A stretch of DNA of 64,000 nt from Phalacrocorax aristotelis (GCF_949628215.1 NC_134278.1:109659277-109723276); one strand, 5' to 3'; numbered from the stretch's first letter, positions 30,201-38,318 are shown. Numbers and translations are program-made. Notes: a model not told the origin generated them from the sequence alone.

Positions 30201-32207
30201 TTGATCCATCGTCTTTACCAAAGGCATAATCTATAATCAACAGAACACATGGTCAACAAAAACTCTGGATATACCCTGATCACTAACAGAGGCAGAATTC
30301 CCTCTCATCCAAGTATACGGTGCAAAACTGTCCTCTCTTTACCATAACTTGTTGAGTTTCAGGTGTTAAATAACATTCCAAGAACACCTTTCATATGAAA
30401 AGTACCTACATAGAAAATAGGAAACTTGGTATCACTGGCCTTCCATCATTTTCAGTAACTGTAGCCCTTGCTAATTTAAATATTAGCACTACATTTCTAC
30501 CCAATAGACCTGCAGCAGTAACAACTGCTTTTTACCTGTTTCCAAGGGTGTTTAAAACATTATAGAGTTTATTTTAGAACTGTATTTCCCATTAACATGG
30601 GAACACAACACACTGTCAGTTACCAAAAACCACACTAACAACAGTGAAGCCTTACTTGTTTAATACACTGGATCTGCTGGATGCCATTGCTCAGCTGTGC
30701 GCAGTGCAGAAGCAGGGATGCCAGGTTTTGCTCTTCAGCCTTTGAAAACCCTACATGTGGAAGAAGAGTCTCCTTTTAGAAAGGAATTAAAATCAGCAGC
30801 ATAAACAGTACATGATTTATAAGACAACATCCCTGCTTACTTCTTCATTTTTTTCCTGTTCCAGTAAACCTACTGGTGCCACAATCCCTTACAACAACTT
30901 AACACCAATTTTTTTTTCTAACAAATGAAAAAAAACAACACCCAAGTTTCACTGCAACGTATAGTAGGCCTTATCTTCAGTATGAAGACAAGTTTCACAA
31001 AACCACAGCATGGCTGAAGTTGGAAGGGACCTCTAGAGGTCATCTGGTCCTACCCCACTGCTCAAACAGGTCACCTGGAGCAGGCTGCCCAGGACCGTGG
31101 CCAGATGGCTTTTTAATACCTCCACGGACAGAGGCTCCCCAACTTCCCTGGGAAACCTGTGCCAGTGCTCAGTCACCCCACATTAAAAAAAAAAATGTTT
31201 CCTGATGTTCTGAGGAAACCTCTTGTGTTTCAGTTTGTGCTCATCGCCTCCCATCCCATCACTGTTCAACACAGAAAAAAGCCTGGCTCTGTCTTCTTTA
31301 CAGGCCCTTTCAAATGTTTTTTACACATTGAGAAAATCCTCCAGAGCCTTCTCTTCACCAGCGCTCTCAGCCTTTCCTCATAGCAGGGATGCTCCAGGCC
31401 CTGCATCATCTTAGTAGCCCCTTACTGGACTCTCTCCAGTATGTCCACATCTTATGTACTTGGGGAGCCCAGAACTGGATTCAGCACTCCAGGTGTGGTC
31501 TCACCAGTGCTGACCAAAAGGCAAGGAGCACCTCAGAGTAAGTTTAGTATACAAACCTTGTGTTACTCATTTTTAGTTTCTGTGGGGTTTTCTTTAAGTA
31601 AAGATCACTGATCAATCAAACAAAAAACCCTCCCACAACATAAAAGAGCATTTGAACAGTATCTTTAAATCAAGAGAACTACAGAAAATAGAAAGCCAAG
31701 GAAAATACACTCAAGATGATCTCCAGAGGTCCCTTCCAACATCAACCATTCTGTGATTCTTTGAAATTCAGTATTATCCCATATATTAAGGCTAGTACTT
31801 CAGGTAGCACTGAATTACAGGCCTGCAAGTGGGATCACAAGAAGGACCTTCTACCACCTTCACATCAATGATAAAAACAAAGAGTTTTCAAACCAAAGAC
31901 ACAGTGCCCTAAAGGATTCTTTTAGCACTGCCAAGGTAAGAAGTCATTGTCATTACAAAATAAAAACAAACCACAGAAGAGCGAACACACCTAAACCCAA
32001 GAAAAATACCAGAAATAGAATATAACAATAAAAAAAACCCAAACCAGATCAATTTCAGTAGCTACTCAAACACATTCTACTATCAGAAAAAGACATTACT
32101 CGTTAGTTCAGGAAAAAACCCCAATACTTACTCTGAAGTTTTTCAAGCTGCCGATGGTCAAGAAAGAATGCATCTACCTGAATTTCCTTCTTCTTCTTTA
32201 AAACCAT
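118..32207 (-). CDS. THADA: THADA, 5' two-thirds (22 coding exons, 3' end outside window)
   Basis: THADA is a roughly 1,950-residue protein in human, built of HEAT/ARM-like helical repeats. It is the animal counterpart of yeast Trm732, which works with the Trm7/FTSJ1 methyltransferase on the tRNA anticodon loop; fly studies also link THADA to SERCA and energy storage. I placed 22 coding exons by reading minus-strand translation against the remembered human protein and requiring splice sites. Coding segments from start to window end: 32132-32207, 30656-30750, 30100-30230, 29677-29825, 29486-29518, 28326-28374, 27184-27374, 26423-26517, 25915-26135, 24257-24948, 23464-23615, 23166-23321, 21849-21971, 20836-20959, 19240-19388, 18146-18356, 16649-16784, 16167-16303, 15592-15750, 14257-14414, 8480-8589, 118-250. 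They total 3,480 nt (1,160 codons) with every junction in phase. All introns are GT-AG except one GC-AG. The gene is intact as far as it is seen and continues past base 1. Confidence 0.97.
251..8479 (-). other. THADA: THADA intron, 8.2 kb, no recognised element
   Basis: The intron lies between coding exons 21 and 22. It is AT-rich with short poly-T/poly-A runs (about 384-398 and 7570-7586). I see no RNA gene, no convincing CR1 copy and no conserved coding segment. Short open frames here have no family resemblance. Confidence 0.7.
8480..8589 (-). CDS. THADA: THADA coding exon 21 (residues 1080-1115)
   Basis: The acceptor is CTTTTTTAG|GTT and the donor TCCAG|GTAGAT. It encodes [20 protein letters not shown] followed by [11 protein letters not shown], matching human [20 protein letters not shown] and YTGFVKLTEVL. 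The Arg/His-rich RHRGAFE block is highly conserved in the family. Introns of 5.7 kb and 8.2 kb flank it. Confidence 0.96.
9942..9981. repeat. G-run tract, quadruplex-prone
   Basis: After a T-run, the plus strand has runs of 8, 5, 7, 3 and 10 G separated by single T. This gives many ways to form a G-quadruplex on the plus strand, while the THADA transcript carries the C-rich complement. Confidence 0.85.
10921..11375 (-). repeat. CR1 LINE copy, minus orientation
   Basis: On the plus strand it begins with the CR1 3'-end block AATTGGAAGGGACC and GATCATCTAGTCCAAC. It continues with CAACCACCACCTCTC, CTGTTCCAGTGTTTGACCAC and CCTCTGGATGCATTCAAGGA, the usual order of avian CR1 3' regions read backwards. 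It is 5'-truncated and lies in a THADA intron. Confidence 0.9.
14257..14414 (-). CDS. THADA: THADA coding exon 20 (residues 1027-1079)
   Basis: The acceptor is ATTTTTAAG|GT and the donor GAACAG|GTAGGA. It encodes [20 protein letters not shown], near-identical to human, then [12 protein letters not shown] (human PESSDGLLTVEQ). Confidence 0.96.
15592..15750 (-). CDS. THADA: THADA coding exon 19 (residues 974-1026)
   Basis: The acceptor is AATGTGTAG|AA and the donor GAGAG|GTAAAT. It encodes [20 protein letters not shown], matching human MILNEIQPRDTNDYFNQAKI, and then a diverged linker ([17 protein letters not shown]). Confidence 0.96.
16167..16303 (-). CDS. THADA: THADA coding exon 18 (residues 928-973)
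   Basis: The acceptor is TTTTTTAAG|T and the donor TTCAG|GTAAAC. It encodes [20 protein letters not shown], matching human [20 protein letters not shown]. This is one of the strongly conserved blocks of the THADA/Trm732 DUF2428 region. Confidence 0.96.
16649..16784 (-). CDS. THADA: THADA coding exon 17 (residues 883-927)
   Basis: The acceptor is AAATTTTAG|TT and the donor TTTTAA|GTAAGT. It encodes [20 protein letters not shown] followed by ALQQL, nearly identical to human [20 protein letters not shown]. This lies at the approach to the DUF2428 region of the family. Confidence 0.95.
18146..18356 (-). CDS. THADA: THADA coding exon 16 (residues 813-882)
   Basis: The acceptor is TTTTTCCAG|GAT and the donor AGCGG|GTAAGC. 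It contains [20 protein letters not shown], matching human [20 protein letters not shown], then SYLLNFL and a variable loop ending in VEKNTLA (human VERNTLM). Confidence 0.96.
19240..19388 (-). CDS. THADA: THADA coding exon 15 (residues 763-812)
   Basis: The acceptor is TTGAACAG|GC and the donor TTACAG|GTATGT. It encodes [20 protein letters not shown], close to human CFTSTFEDVKILAFDLLMKL. The first part ([15 protein letters not shown]) is more diverged. Confidence 0.95.
20836..20959 (-). CDS. THADA: THADA coding exon 14 (residues 722-762)
   Basis: The acceptor is GATTTTCAG|GTT and the donor AAAAG|GTGAGA. It encodes [18 protein letters not shown] and [17 protein letters not shown], matching human FMSSICNSLFEALFPGSS and [17 protein letters not shown]. 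Confidence 0.96.
21849..21971 (-). CDS. THADA: THADA coding exon 13 (residues 681-721)
   Basis: The acceptor used is TTTTAAAAG|TTATTT, giving [17 protein letters not shown], identical or nearly so to human. A second AG lies 11 nt downstream (TTTGTAG|GATAC); using it would shift the frame, so the first is the productive site. The donor is AAA|GTAAGT. The C-terminal half of the exon is poorly conserved ([16 protein letters not shown]). Confidence 0.93.
23166..23321 (-). CDS. THADA: THADA coding exon 12 (residues 629-680)
   Basis: The acceptor is CTTTCAG|GTT and the donor AGAAAG|GTAATT. It encodes [19 protein letters not shown] and [18 protein letters not shown], both near-identical to human. 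It is exactly 52 codons, phase 0 at both ends. Confidence 0.96.
23464..23615 (-). CDS. THADA: THADA coding exon 11 (residues 578-628)
   Basis: The acceptor is TTTCTTAG|GC and the donor AATCAG|GTAGAG. It encodes [20 protein letters not shown], matching human [20 protein letters not shown], and ends with [11 protein letters not shown] (human IKQGLIHQHCQ). Confidence 0.96.
24257..24948 (-). CDS. THADA: THADA coding exon 10, the largest (residues 347-577)
   Basis: At 692 nt this is the longest exon of the gene in the window. The acceptor is TTTTAAAAG|G and the donor TTTAG|GTAAGA. It contains the most conserved part seen here: [48 protein letters not shown] and [15 protein letters not shown], each near-identical to human THADA. 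The pattern of amphipathic helices fits HEAT/ARM repeats. Confidence 0.98.
25763..25797 (+). repeat. CR1 3'-tail fragment, plus orientation
   Basis: A short remnant of a CR1 3' end, CTTCTCCAACCTAAATGATT followed by CTATGATT. It lies within the THADA intron just downstream (transcript sense) of coding exon 9. Confidence 0.65.
25915..26135 (-). CDS. THADA: THADA coding exon 9 (residues 274-346)
   Basis: The acceptor is GCTGTTACAG|GTT and the donor TTCAGA|GTAAGT. It encodes [18 protein letters not shown] and the conserved segments [15 protein letters not shown] and KNGSM, paralleling human VLLFLCQGTLAMLDW and QNGSM. It ends with two bases of a Glu codon. Confidence 0.96.
26423..26517 (-). CDS. 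THADA: THADA coding exon 8 (residues 242-273)
   Basis: The acceptor is CCATGCAG|CA and the donor CCTTG|GTAAGT. It encodes [19 protein letters not shown], which matches human LLQTVQSTSGLAIILFIK. It ends in phase 0. Confidence 0.95.
27184..27374 (-). CDS. THADA: THADA coding exon 7 (residues 178-241)
   Basis: The acceptor is TTCCACAG|A and the donor GGATG|GTAAGT. The encoded [18 protein letters not shown] matches human IIQTQLMNDLLVGIRVSM, followed by [19 protein letters not shown]. It ends with one base of an alanine codon. Confidence 0.96.
28326..28374 (-). CDS. THADA: THADA coding exon 6, 49 nt with GC donor (residues 162-177)
   Basis: The acceptor is TTTCACCAG|TT. It encodes [15 protein letters not shown], matching human LHFLQKSLIEILEEN. 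The only in-frame donor is AACAG|GCAAGT, a GC donor with an otherwise perfect consensus; joining to the next exon gives EENRKNHGN, as human EENRKCAGN. The nearby GT four bases on would shift the frame. Confidence 0.9.
28471..28710 (-). repeat. CR1 LINE copy, minus orientation
   Basis: It starts AGAATCATACAGAATCACAG and GTTGGAAGGGACCTCAGGGA, then runs through the usual CR1 blocks to AATCTCCCCAAGAGCAACTT. It is 5'-truncated at about 240 bp. It sits in the intron between the 33-nt and 49-nt THADA exons. Confidence 0.9.
29486..29518 (-). CDS. THADA: THADA coding exon 5, 33-nt microexon (residues 151-161)
   Basis: The exon is only 33 nt long, between acceptor CCTCTAG|GT and donor GAAG|GTAAAT. It encodes [11 protein letters not shown], matching human GRASVNNLLKN. 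Both flanking codons are split (one base left over on each side), so skipping this 33-nt exon keeps the frame and would remove 11 residues. Confidence 0.92.
29677..29825 (-). CDS. THADA: THADA coding exon 4 (residues 101-150)
   Basis: The acceptor is GTTGCAG|TTCACTG and the donor TTAG|GTATGA. It encodes [17 protein letters not shown] and a segment around [20 protein letters not shown], which parallels human YSYRKVTDNISSCMENFNLG. A triplicate 12-bp repeat lies 28 bp upstream of the acceptor (see findings). Confidence 0.95.
29854..29889 (+). repeat. Three tandem 12-bp units
   Basis: CTCACACTAATG, CTCACAGTAATA, CTCACAGTAATA are three head-to-tail copies, the last two identical. They end 28 bp upstream (transcript sense) of the THADA coding exon 4 acceptor. 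Confidence 0.9.
30100..30230 (-). CDS. THADA: THADA coding exon 3 (residues 58-101)
   Basis: The acceptor is GATTATAG|ATT and the donor GCAAG|GTAAAA. It encodes [16 protein letters not shown] and then the conserved [10 protein letters not shown], which matches human [11 protein letters not shown]. It ends with two bases of a serine codon completed by the next exon. Confidence 0.95.
30656..30750 (-). CDS. THADA: THADA coding exon 2 (residues 26-57)
   Basis: The acceptor is CATGTAG|GG and the donor AAACAA|GTAAGG. The translation contains NLASLLLHC, identical to the human segment, followed by an [15 protein letters not shown] stretch that matches human QLTDGVSQIHYIKQ. It takes two bases to complete the codon split by the previous intron and ends in phase 0. 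Confidence 0.95.
31001..31535 (-). repeat. CR1 LINE copy, minus orientation
   Basis: It contains GAAGTTGGAAGGGACCTCTA, CCTGTGCCAGTGCTCAGTCA, an internal A-run, and GAACTGGATTCAGCACTCCA with GGTGTGGTCTCACCAGTGCT, the CR1 order read from the 3' end. It is the longest copy in the window, in the THADA intron between coding exons 1 and 2. Confidence 0.9.
31713..31763 (+). repeat. CR1 3'-end fragment, plus orientation
   Basis: GATGATCTCCAGAGGTCCCT then TCCAACATCAACCATTCTGT is a CR1 3' end in the sense direction. It is opposite in orientation to the copy about 180 bp away and therefore an independent insertion. Confidence 0.8.
32132..32207 (-). CDS. THADA: THADA coding exon 1 (residues 1-25)
   Basis: This exon holds the initiator ATG at 32207-32205, giving [10 protein letters not shown], close to the human MGVKKKKEMQ start. 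The lysine run and the match decide the start. A 5' UTR acceptor, CATCAG, lies just upstream, so the exon probably begins at 32212 with 5 nt of leader. The donor is CAGA|GTAAGT. It ends after one base of codon 26. Confidence 0.93.
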
Positions 32208-33660
32208 TTTAGCTGATGAAGAGATACGTGCTCAAAAAGGGAAAAAAAAAAAACACAAACCACAAACCCCAAACAAACCAGGTCACATTGTTTTAAAAGC
32301 ATTACAAACACTTCCTATGACAATGATCTTTTCACTGTCCTGAAATAATCTTTATTGCATTATCTGTGCAATTTTTTTTTTTCAAGATAATAGCCCTCTA
32401 TCAACTTCAACTATTTCAAGCATTCTCTCCAAAATTCACCCATATTTCATGGCACAAAATGAAAGACATTGAAAATGGGATTTCAGGATTTGCTGGCTGA
32501 CTGACAGACTGCCTCACTGCAGTTTCTAGTGCACTTGTTATGTAGTCTGTGGCACGCCCCTAGATCAGTTTGAAAATACCGTGCAGAAGCATGGGAATTA
32601 CACCACAAAACTTCTGTTGCTGTTTTACAGTTCAGAAATAATTTAACTTGTATTAATATAAAGTTAGAACTGTGTAGCAAAGCAGTTTTCTTTCTTTACA
32701 ATGTATCAACCAGTTATGTGTTCACTATAATGGACATTACAAATAGCAAGTTATTTTTCTTCTTTAAGGTAACGGCAATTTAATGTGCACTACAGTTTCA
32801 CTGACTCATGAGCTCGTTATCAGAGAGCAGTGGAGGCTGGAAGGGACCTCTGGAGGCCGTCTGGTCCAAGCCCCTGCTCAAGCAGGGACACCTGGAGCCA
32901 GTTACCACGACCAGGTGGTTTTTGAAAGTTTCCAGGGATGGAGACCCTACAGCCTCTCCAGACACCCTGTGCCAGGGCTCGGGCAACCTCACATCACACC
33001 TGGTGGTCCCAGATGGTTGCAGGGACCCTCCTGTGTGTCACCCTGTGCCCGCGGCCCCGTCCTAGCACTGGGCACCACTGAAAAGAGCCTGGCTCCATCT
33101 TCCTTGCACCCTCCCTCCACATACCTATATACACTGGTAAGATCCCCTGGCCTGTTACCTAGCCCCAGCTGACAGCGATCAGAAAGCTTAACTCCTTTTA
33201 TTTTCTTATAACAACAGGTGGCCTCAGCCTTTCTCCCCGGGCGGCGGGCACCACACCACAGCGCCCGCCGGCGTGCCAGGGCCCGGCTGGGCCCCGCTGC
33301 CCAGGACGGTAACAGCGCGCCGGGCCCGCCAGCCCCCGGCGGCCGCAGGGAGCAGAAGGAGGAGCCGGGCCCGCAGCGCCGCAGGGGAGGGCGCAGCCGG
33401 GCCCCGCTGTCGCTCCGGCGCTTCCCGCCCTCCCCGGCCCACCGAGGCGGCCCAAGGAACCCTGCGCCCCCCCGGCAGCTCCCAGCCGGGCCGCGCCAGC
33501 CGCCGGCCCCGGCGCAGCCCCCGGGGCCTCCCCGCCTGGCAGCGGGCAGCAAGGCGGGCCCGGGGAAGCAGCCAGCCGCGGGGCCGCCACGGAGACCGCG
33601 GCGGAGGGAATGAAAATGGCGGGAGGAGCCTGCCCGCCCCTCACCCGAGGGGAGACTCAC
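32208..33660 (-). other. THADA: THADA first intron (inferred), with CR1 copy
   Basis: If the first exon is non-coding, as in mammals, the intron runs from a donor at about 33660-33659 (GGCGG|GTGAGT) to the CATCAG acceptor ending at 32213, which follows a long T-rich pyrimidine tract. A CR1 copy occupies about 32826-33153. Confidence 0.5.
32826..33153 (-). repeat. CR1 LINE copy next to the THADA CpG island
   Basis: It starts GGCTGGAAGGGACCTCTGGA, has CCTGTGCCAGGGCTCGGGCA, and ends near ATATACACTGGTAAGATCCC. It is GC-rich for a CR1 and lies only about 50 bp from the edge of the THADA island, in the inferred first intron. Confidence 0.88.
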
Positions 33661-33905
33661 CCGCCGCCGCAGCTCCCCTTCCCGGTCTCCGCCGCCCCGC
33701 CCGCACCACGTGCCGCGAACCAGGGTGCGCCCCGCCCCGCCCAGGCTCCGCCTCACGCAGCCACCCACCGACGGACCGACAGGGCGGCCGACCGACGGCC
33801 GCGGTGCTGCCGGGGCGCCCGAGCAGGTGCCTCCCGGCGCCGCCGGCGGCCCCAGCCCCAGCCCCGAGGCCGAGCCGCCATCCGGTTCCTTCGGCAAGCG
33901 TTTGT
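33205..33905 (-). promoter_or_regulatory. THADA: CpG island and probable THADA promoter / non-coding exon 1
   Basis: A GC-rich, CpG-dense block sits 1-1.7 kb upstream of the THADA ATG. On the minus strand it contains a strong donor, GGCGGCGG|GTGAGT, ending an exon at 33661. It also contains a CACGTG E-box (33707-33712) and a YY1-like GATGGCGGC in the THADA direction (33882-33874). There is no TATA box. A second YY1-like match, AAAATGGCGG (33613-33622), points the other way, so some divergent transcription is possible. Island bounds are judged by eye; the start site is not determined. Confidence 0.75.
33661..33890 (-). other. THADA: Possible THADA non-coding first exon
   Basis: Its 3' edge is the GTGAGT donor at 33660-33655. 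The 5' edge is only a guess from the YY1-like element at about 33880, since that motif usually lies just inside the transcript. An alternative donor, CTCGG|GTGAGG, lies at about 33646. Transcript data are needed to fix either edge. Confidence 0.4.
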
Positions 33906-33927
33906 CTTAGCAAAAAGATGAACCAAC

Positions 33928-34331
33928 GTGAGGGTCGCGGGCCTTCGCAAGGCACGGCTGCGTTCTTGGTTTTCAAACATGCTCTCAACTTTTGGAGAAA
34001 CTGGTGGTGACTTTGATGTATCTCCTGATCGCGATAGCTTGTGTTTCCCTCTGAACAATTCTGCTCACTCCTCAGACCCTGAGGTTCCTCAGCAGTTTCA
34101 GATGCTGCGTCCTTCGGAGCCTGATTTGTCATGGGCCCTCGCGGTACCCAGTGGCTGGGAGGCCTCCCTCCAGGGCTGGCCACCTTCCAGAGCCAGAGGA
34201 AGCAAATCCCAGGAAGGCATCCAACGTGAATCGAGCTGCTCTAGTCACAAATTCTTCCCTCCTTCCCCTTTTTTTATTTTCCCAAGGAGTGGAAAGAGGT
34301 TTGCATAAATGCTTTGCAAAAATCCAATAAA
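33928..34331 (+). other. Unrecognised 126-codon ORF followed by AATAAA
   Basis: An open frame runs 33928-34308 on the plus strand, just outside the THADA island and pointing away from THADA. It starts MRVAGLRKARLRSWF and includes LSTFGETGGDFDVSPDRDSL. An AATAAA lies at 34326-34331, 17 bases after the stop, followed by a T/G-rich stretch (TTTGTTTGTTT). I recognise no domain. It may be a divergent short transcript or simply an open frame favoured by GC-rich sequence; the minus strand is also open across much of it. Confidence 0.2.
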
Positions 34332-34455
34332 CTTCATTTGAAAAGCGCCTTCCATTTGTTTGTTTCCTCTTAACCATGTATCTTGATCCTTCACAGCAAT
34401 ACCTAATGCGCCAGTGCCTCCACATTTTCTTAAACTGTAAAATAATTAACAAAGC

Positions 34456-34540
34456 CCAGTTATTTTATGTATATAAAAATATATAATATATATAAAAATG
34501 CATTTATAGATCTAAATGCTTACATATATATAAGCATTTC
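34456..34540. repeat. AT-rich stretch with 9-bp hairpin
   Basis: TA-repeat-like sequence contains a perfect inverted repeat, AAATGCTTA (34514-34522) and TAAGCATTT (34531-34539), around an 8-base CATATATA loop. It lies in intergenic sequence close to the 126-codon ORF. Confidence 0.75.
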
Positions 34541-36434
34541 AGAGCAGATTTTTCTTTTAAGTTTTCAACATCTGTCATCTACCTTTCACAATCCTTCCAG
34601 GTCCCCTATGAGTATACCATAAGTAACAAGTACGTCGTTTGCAAGCAACAGGCTACTGAACGGGGATGGTCTTTCCTGAGTCCATGGGTTGTTTCTAGCA
34701 AAAGGGAAATCTTGCACTCATTGTCAAAATGGTTATTGCAAAAGTGGTTGTTGTCAAATGCCAGCTCAACATAGTAGTCGTGCTTCCATTAAGATTCAAG
34801 AGCAATAACGTTTTGGTAAGGAAAAGGGGGAAAATATAACAAAACACATTCCTTGCCACTTTACTTTCATCCAACAGTGATTTTTCTTAGCAATCTAAAA
34901 CAGCTAGAGTGCATGAGAGCGCCCATTCGGGACTTTCAACAAACTTCTGGATCCCCCTTTAACACTTCAGTCTCACAGTACCTTCTGACTTCAGACACAG
35001 TCATGGCCAAAGGAGCTGAGAAAAGGTTTAACCATATCCAAACACATGGAAAATAATTTGACTTTTTTCTCTGTTGGTTGGTTGATTTTCCCCCTGGTTT
35101 GTGTTCAGCCGTTTCTGGGAAACTGACACCATTATTTGGCACTACGCGTTGCAGTGACCTACTTAAAATGCTGGGCTATCTCCAGCTCGAGAGAGATTGA
35201 ATGCTCCTATGTGATTTAACCTTCCAGCTAAATCAGACAACACATCCTCACTGAGTGTAAGCAAAGCTTCCAACAAGCTCAGTTAAGTCCCCAGTTCCTT
35301 GTGCTCAATCCAACACCTGCTCATTTCACATTCAACAGGATCCTCTTCCTACAGGTCCCCCAATTTCAGGGGAACCCTTTCCAGGCCGCAGCTTTATGTA
35401 TTCTCATACAGCTCATTTTCTGTCCTGCAAGGGATAACTGTCCAGCAACTTCCTCCCTTCCAAAAAAGCTTTACTCTCCCCAAGTTTTTTTCAGTTAGAG
35501 GAAGCATCGATGCCAGGGAGCTGTCAGGTAACAGTCGCAGAATCCATGCTTCATAGTATGTTGTAGAGCAGTTATCTCAAGAAATTAAACCATAGCATGC
35601 AAGACCCACGCACTTTATTTACTCTGTTCCCCAAGAGCACCATGTTTCCAGTATCCAAAATAACTTGTTTAGAACTAGACCATGTACCACCTCTGAGCAG
35701 CTCGCTGGGCATGGGTTATTAGGCTTAAATACCTTGAAAAGCCAAGTCACTCTGTCTTCATCATTCCTATTCTGCTGATAAGGAGCAACAGACCCTTTAA
35801 ACACTGGTGTCATGGCTCCCGTGTGCGCTGCTGTGTGCCAGAGACCTTGGAGAGACCGAAAAAACAATTGCAGTGTTTGAAATTGCTAGGGAGAGAATAA
35901 AAGAACAACTAGAAAACATCACTATGACACTGTATAAATACATATACACTTTGAACTCTATGCACAGTGTTCATCCCTGCACAAAAAGAATACAGTAGGA
36001 CTGCCAAGGGGGTGAGGTAGGGTAAGAAGGAGAGCCAAGGGTAGAGAGGGGCTTCTCTGGGAAGCCATTATCTTCACTCTCGAAGAGAAACTACTGAAAT
36101 TGAATAAGACAGAAATGTCTAAAATAATTTTTCACTTCTCTGCAAAAACTAAGGGCATCAAATGAAACAAGGAGACAGCACGTCCAAAACAAAATTGATT
36201 ATTTAAACCGTGTTGCTCATCGTCCTAGGACATTTTGGATCTTGAAAATTACATTTCTTTAAAAGCAGCTGGACTAAATCATGGGAGGAAAAAAAACAAA
36301 ACCAGCAAAAGCTTCAAAACACAAAACTTCTGGTTCACAAAGCCCCTGAACCACAAAGCAACTGGGGACTGGGATAGTGTTTTGGGGAAATAACACTTAA
36401 CTTCCCTGGGCAGTGGCTGAGGACGACAGCCAAG

Positions 36435-36500
36435 CGGCTGGACACCAGGCTAGATGGGCCCCCAGCCTGAGCGGGTACAGCCATTTTTACTGTAATGTCT
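36435..36500 (+). repeat. Old CR1-type 3' end relic
   Basis: The segment around GGCTAGATGGGCCCCCAGCC, TGAGCGGGTACAGCCATTTT recalls the deep amniote CR1/L3 3' end (TAGATGGGCCTTTGGTCTGA-like). It is short and diverged. Confidence 0.5.
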
Positions 36501-38318
36501 GAGCATGTTTCTGCAGTTCATCAGAAGGTTCTTCTGAAGTGCTGGATTTATGTTCGTAGCCTTTACAGTTTTGACAAATCAACATCCACCAGTGAAAATC
36601 CCTCTCAAAGGAAACATCCTAACCCACGCTGTTGGAAACGTTAATGTTGAAGCTGTAAATTCCAGTCTTCTTGAGCTATGCCTACATCCAGTAAGTAAAA
36701 TATTTTATATTTTAAGTTTATTTCAGAGGGAGATGATGAGCTTAAAATCTGAAAACTCTCAGAAATTGATTATTTAGAGCAATATAGAATTTTACCACTC
36801 TGTGGCGCCAAACAATTAAAAAGAGGTTTTGCTTTTAAAGGGAAGCCATGGACCTTCCCATGAGCCATCTGTTTCTTCCCTAGAAAAAGCCTTTATTAGT
36901 AACTGAAGCAAGCATAGATTTTTTTCCATTCAAAAGTACCAAAGCCCAAATACCACAGGCAACATACTAAGATATGTCATGGTAATAACGTGAATTGAAC
37001 AGGACTGATCTTTCTCCCTTCCCCTCCTCCACTTAAACAAAACCTTTGAAGCTTTTTTTTTCCAAGAAAGAGACTTTTTAATTAACTCGAACAGTATCTG
37101 AAGATGGTCTGGTTTTTTCTATACTCTTTTGCAATTGCAACTAGTATAAACAATGTTATGGGAACTTTTCTCTATTATGTCTCAAATATACACGTCATCC
37201 TTTCAAAGAATCCCTGTAGAAATGAACTTACAGAAGATAGTGTCTAATCTAAGGTTTTGGAATCACAAGATGTTTTCTGGAATATATTTTCCAGTTGCAG
37301 ACATACATACCACCCTAAAATACGTCAACTTAAATGGCTGCAATGTTTATCTCCGTGAGAGAGAACCAGAAAAAGCTCCATCTGTCATGACAGGGGTACG
37401 GTTCTGATCCAGCATGTCAGAGTCACGTTCCAAGTACTCAGGAAAGTCTCATAAAACCCCAGATTTTACATTCTAGTTGCAGGTTTGACACTAACTTGAT
37501 CATCTCTGAAATTGAGCTAGTGGCATTCTTTGGCTTCCACGCTCTTGATCAGATGTTTTGCGTGTTACAGTGATCATAATACTTCAGAACAAATGAGGTT
37601 ATTGTTTAATAAGACAACCAGAAACTTGGAACTTACTTTCTTGCATTCAAATCAGTTATGGACAATAAAAACCATACAACACACGCATCTTTAGTCCACA
37701 CCTAACTCTTTGGGAAAAACAAATACTTCACGGTGGTTTGACTTTGATTTACTTCAGTAGTGAGCCAGCTACTAGAGGTGATTGTTCCAAGGTGCAAATA
37801 CCCCATCTTGCACTTTGCCTCTGCAACGTACTCTGTAGCACTGATTTTTTTGCATTTTCTGCACATACTTGCAAGACTCCACCTCGGCTTTATTATTGGC
37901 TGTAGGTACCCTCCATCAGTGACAACAGCAAGAAGAAACGTCTCTCTTCGTGAGGCTGAGCTTGTATGCATAACAGTTTTCTGCGCTTATCTCATGTCTT
38001 TGCCTTTCCCCATTGCATTCTAATTACAAAACAAAGTTGTATATTGTTCTATGCATCCTGATTGTTCTACTGGTAATTTTATTCCCTTCAGTAACTGAAC
38101 ACAGCTTCTAGCCGCCTCTACATAATTTACAGGTAAGGGCAGTGCAGAGGAAATCCTGAATATCCTTATTCTTTCTTCCAGAATATTTTTTTCATGCCTC
38201 TTTTCCTATCAGTATCGAGAGCTGCGTGACTGCAGAGCATTTTTATTCTGAGGCCAAAGAAAATGCCAATCCACAAAACAAACAGAAGGAAACACTCATT
38301 TAGTGAACAGGCTTTGCT

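Noticed and set aside
32989-33897. 302-codon minus-strand frame in the THADA island, with several overlapping long frames on both strands.
   Set aside because: All six frames are open here because the sequence is GC-rich and stop-poor. The Pro/Arg/Gly/Ala-rich translation resembles no family, and the THADA ATG lies further downstream in a normal exon.
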